A stretch of 6,413 bases of DNA, taken from assembly GCA_015662785.1 (NCBI GenBank), contig DQTM01000125.1, positions 1-6,413 of the forward strand. Reading direction: 5' to 3'. The notes beneath the pieces are model-generated. The model made no database searches. It was not told where the DNA came from and saw only the letters and a list, made by a program, of their open reading frames with translations. The position numbers and the translations under genes are program-made. Each line of letters begins with the position of its first letter. The stretch's first letter is position 1. This DNA is from Sulfurospirillum arcachonense. GTDB lineage: Bacteria > Campylobacterota > Campylobacteria > Campylobacterales > Sulfurospirillaceae. Below are positions 4,822-6,413 of the stretch, piece by piece.

Positions 4822-6413
4822 CCTTGTAAAATTATATCTTCAAGTTTATCAAAACTATCTATGCCTTCATCCAATAAGTTTATATGTTTAAAATCAACCT
4901 TAATCTTATCATGCTCTATAAGTGAATCAAATATAGATATATCGATGTCAACATGCTTATCAAGGTGAAGAATCAAAAAGTTATCACCAAAAACTCTTAC
5001 TATAATACTATCTTTATAGTTATCTGATATTTTAGTAGCTATATCTTGTAAAAACTTATCACCCTGTTTCCATCCATGCTTTTTGTTGTACATTCTAAAA
5101 TTTACAATATTTAGATGATGTGCACAAATAGTTTTATAGTTATCTCTATGAGTCAACAAAAATTTAAAATAGTTAATATTAAAAAACCCTGTTAATTGAT
5201 CTCTAAAGTAGTATGAAAATCGTATCTCTTCAATCATATTTTTTGGCATTTGAGATATGTCATTTGAAAGCTCTTCTTCCATAAAAATTTCTTTTACTAC
5301 ATCTACAATGTCAGGATTAAATAAAGTACCTCGTCCATCTTCAATAATCTCTAGTGCTTGTTCTTTACTCATTGCTTTTCTGTAAGCTCTATTTGTCGTC
5401 ACTGCATCATAAACATCAGCTATAGATATAATCTGAGATAAAAATGGTATCTCATCACCTTTAAGGGCATATGGATAACCACTACCATCATATCTTTCAT
5501 GATGATGAAGAACTATAGAAGCTAAGTCATAAAATGGTTCACGTGATAGTAATTCTGAACCTGTTTTTGAGTGAGTCTTTAAAAGCTCATACTCATTAGA
5601 AGTTAAAACTTCAGGTTTTAGTAAAAGTGCATCTGGGACTTCTATCTTGCCTATGTCATGCAACATACCTGCTCTATGGATTAAATGTTGATCATCTTCA
5701 CTAAGCCTTAACTTTTTTGCGATTAGTACAGCATAATTTGCAACTCTTTTACTATGTCCTGCTGTGTAACTATCTCGTCGTTCCATCATATCTACTAAAG
5801 AATAAATACTCTCTTCATAATTTCTAGTTTTCTCATCAAAATACTTTCCACTTCTATATCTTGCCCGCAAAATTAGTGCTAAACCAACTAACCAAGTAGA
5901 AAGATAAGTAAAAATCAAGAAGTAAAGATTGTTAGGATTATACTCTTTTAGAGTTTGTATTTTCATACTTATATTGACATTACCAAGTATATCACCTACT
6001 TTTTTATCATCGTGTATATGACACTGGATACAACTCTTATCGGCTAAGAGTGGTTTCATATAAAAAAGGTACTGTTTTTCGTCTCTAATATATTGTGTAT
6101 AAAAATCTTTTTTCTCATTTTGAACATTTTTGATGACTCTTTGTATACCTGTGTCTAAATTAAGCATATCATCGTCAAGGTAGTTACCCTCTATCTTTAA
6201 AACTGAACCTTGTTTTTTCGCCATACTATAAATGAGATTTCTAAGTGAAAAATCTGTTTTTATATCTAAACTATGATTCTTTTCTCTAGCTTTTGCTTTT
6301 TGTGCAAATGCCCAAACCATAAGCTCTTCTGCCTGCTTAGTAGCAGTTTTGGCTTTAGTAATTGTATTGTGATATATATGAGTTTGTTCGTTACTAAGTT
6401 GGTATGTGAAAAA
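4818..6413 (-). CDS. Heme-sensor HD-GYP c-di-GMP phosphodiesterase with degenerate GGDEF (5' end outside window)
   Basis: 531 residues are visible and the frame is open to the right edge, so the ATG at 6320 is internal. Numbering from the first visible codon: about 1-160 is a periplasmic DUF3365/Tll0287-like sensor with CIQCH (C128, C131, H132), a c-type heme site; 163-182 is a membrane helix; about 200-375 is an HD-GYP domain with H220, HDIGK (252-256), HHHER (303-307) and DGSGYP (309-314), all expected metal and substrate residues present. About 405-531 is a GGDEF-like domain that keeps DQLTGFFN but has FGDNF (475-479) for GGDEF and L-N-I-V for the metal-binding L-D-I-D, so it should not make c-di-GMP. 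It probably lowers c-di-GMP in response to a redox or gas signal. The first transmembrane helix should lie just beyond the edge. It converges on panE with a 4-bp overlap. Confidence 0.93.
   Translation of the reverse strand, partial: FFTYQLSNEQTHIYHNTITKAKTATKQAEELMVWAFAQKAKAREKNHSLDIKTDFSLRNLIYSMAKKQGSVLKIEGNYLDDDMLNLDTGIQRVIKNVQNEKKDFYTQYIRDEKQYLFYMKPLLADKSCIQCHIHDDKKVGDILGNVNISMKIQTLKEYNPNNLYFLIFTYLSTWLVGLALILRARYRSGKYFDEKTRNYEESIYSLVDMMERRDSYTAGHSKRVANYAVLIAKKLRLSEDDQHLIHRAGMLHDIGKIEVPDALLLKPEVLTSNEYELLKTHSKTGSELLSREPFYDLASIVLHHHERYDGSGYPYALKGDEIPFLSQIISIADVYDAVTTNRAYRKAMSKEQALEIIEDGRGTLFNPDIVDVVKEIFMEEELSNDISQMPKNMIEEIRFSYYFRDQLTGFFNINYFKFLLTHRDNYKTICAHHLNIVNFRMYNKKHGWKQGDKFLQDIATKISDNYKDSIIVRVFGDNFLILHLDKHVDIDISIFDSLIEHDKIKVDFKHINLLDEGIDSFDKLEDIILQG

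Noticed and set aside
6318..6320. ATG at 6320 as the start of the HD-GYP protein
   Set aside because: The frame is open without a stop to the window edge, no good ribosome binding site is present, and starting here would remove the signal anchor needed to place the CxxCH sensor in the periplasm.

Overview
The window looks like chromosomal DNA of a Campylobacterota bacterium, probably Sulfurimonas-like. The evidence is AT-rich, tightly packed genes with short or negative spacing, TATAAT/TATTAT-type -10 boxes without clear -35 boxes, a candidate sigma-54 promoter of the kind used for flagellar genes, and a c-di-GMP/heme sensor and a molybdoenzyme typical of respiratory epsilonproteobacteria. 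The genus is inferred from style and protein content, not from a marker gene. I see no rRNA, tRNA, insertion sequence, CRISPR array or prophage gene.

Layout. (1) Positions 1-131, minus strand: the first 43 codons of a gene running off the left edge, with a good ribosome binding site and a sigma-54-like element upstream; a flagellar hook-region gene such as fliK is a tentative guess. (2) 132-206: a 75-bp divergent promoter region. (3) 207-674, plus: a small four-helix membrane protein of CopD/HemJ-like appearance. (4) 661-3834, minus: a three-gene operon transcribed from a periplasmic HlyD/MFP-type adaptor, through a compact molybdopterin oxidoreductase, to a helical 225-residue protein carrying an R-N-x3-H motif like that of HEPN domains. 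The last two genes overlap by 22 bp and the first two are 4 bp apart, so all three are probably translationally coupled. (5) 3835-3903: a divergent promoter region whose two -10 boxes overlap. (6) 3904-4821, plus: panE-type ketopantoate reductase, with the start corrected to an internal Met. (7) 4818-6413, minus: a large signalling protein (periplasmic CxxCH sensor, membrane helix, HD-GYP phosphodiesterase, degenerate GGDEF) whose 5' end lies beyond the right edge.

PanE is a housekeeping step of pantothenate/CoA synthesis. The HD-GYP protein probably couples a heme-sensed redox or gas signal to c-di-GMP breakdown, which would suit a nearby flagellar locus. The most puzzling part is the adaptor-molybdoenzyme-helical protein operon: it has no transporter, no electron-transfer subunit and no Tat signal, and its product set does not match a system I recognise. 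A palindrome, TACATGTA, occurs five times, all in the first 2.5 kb. Both convergent gene pairs overlap at their stop codons with no visible terminator.
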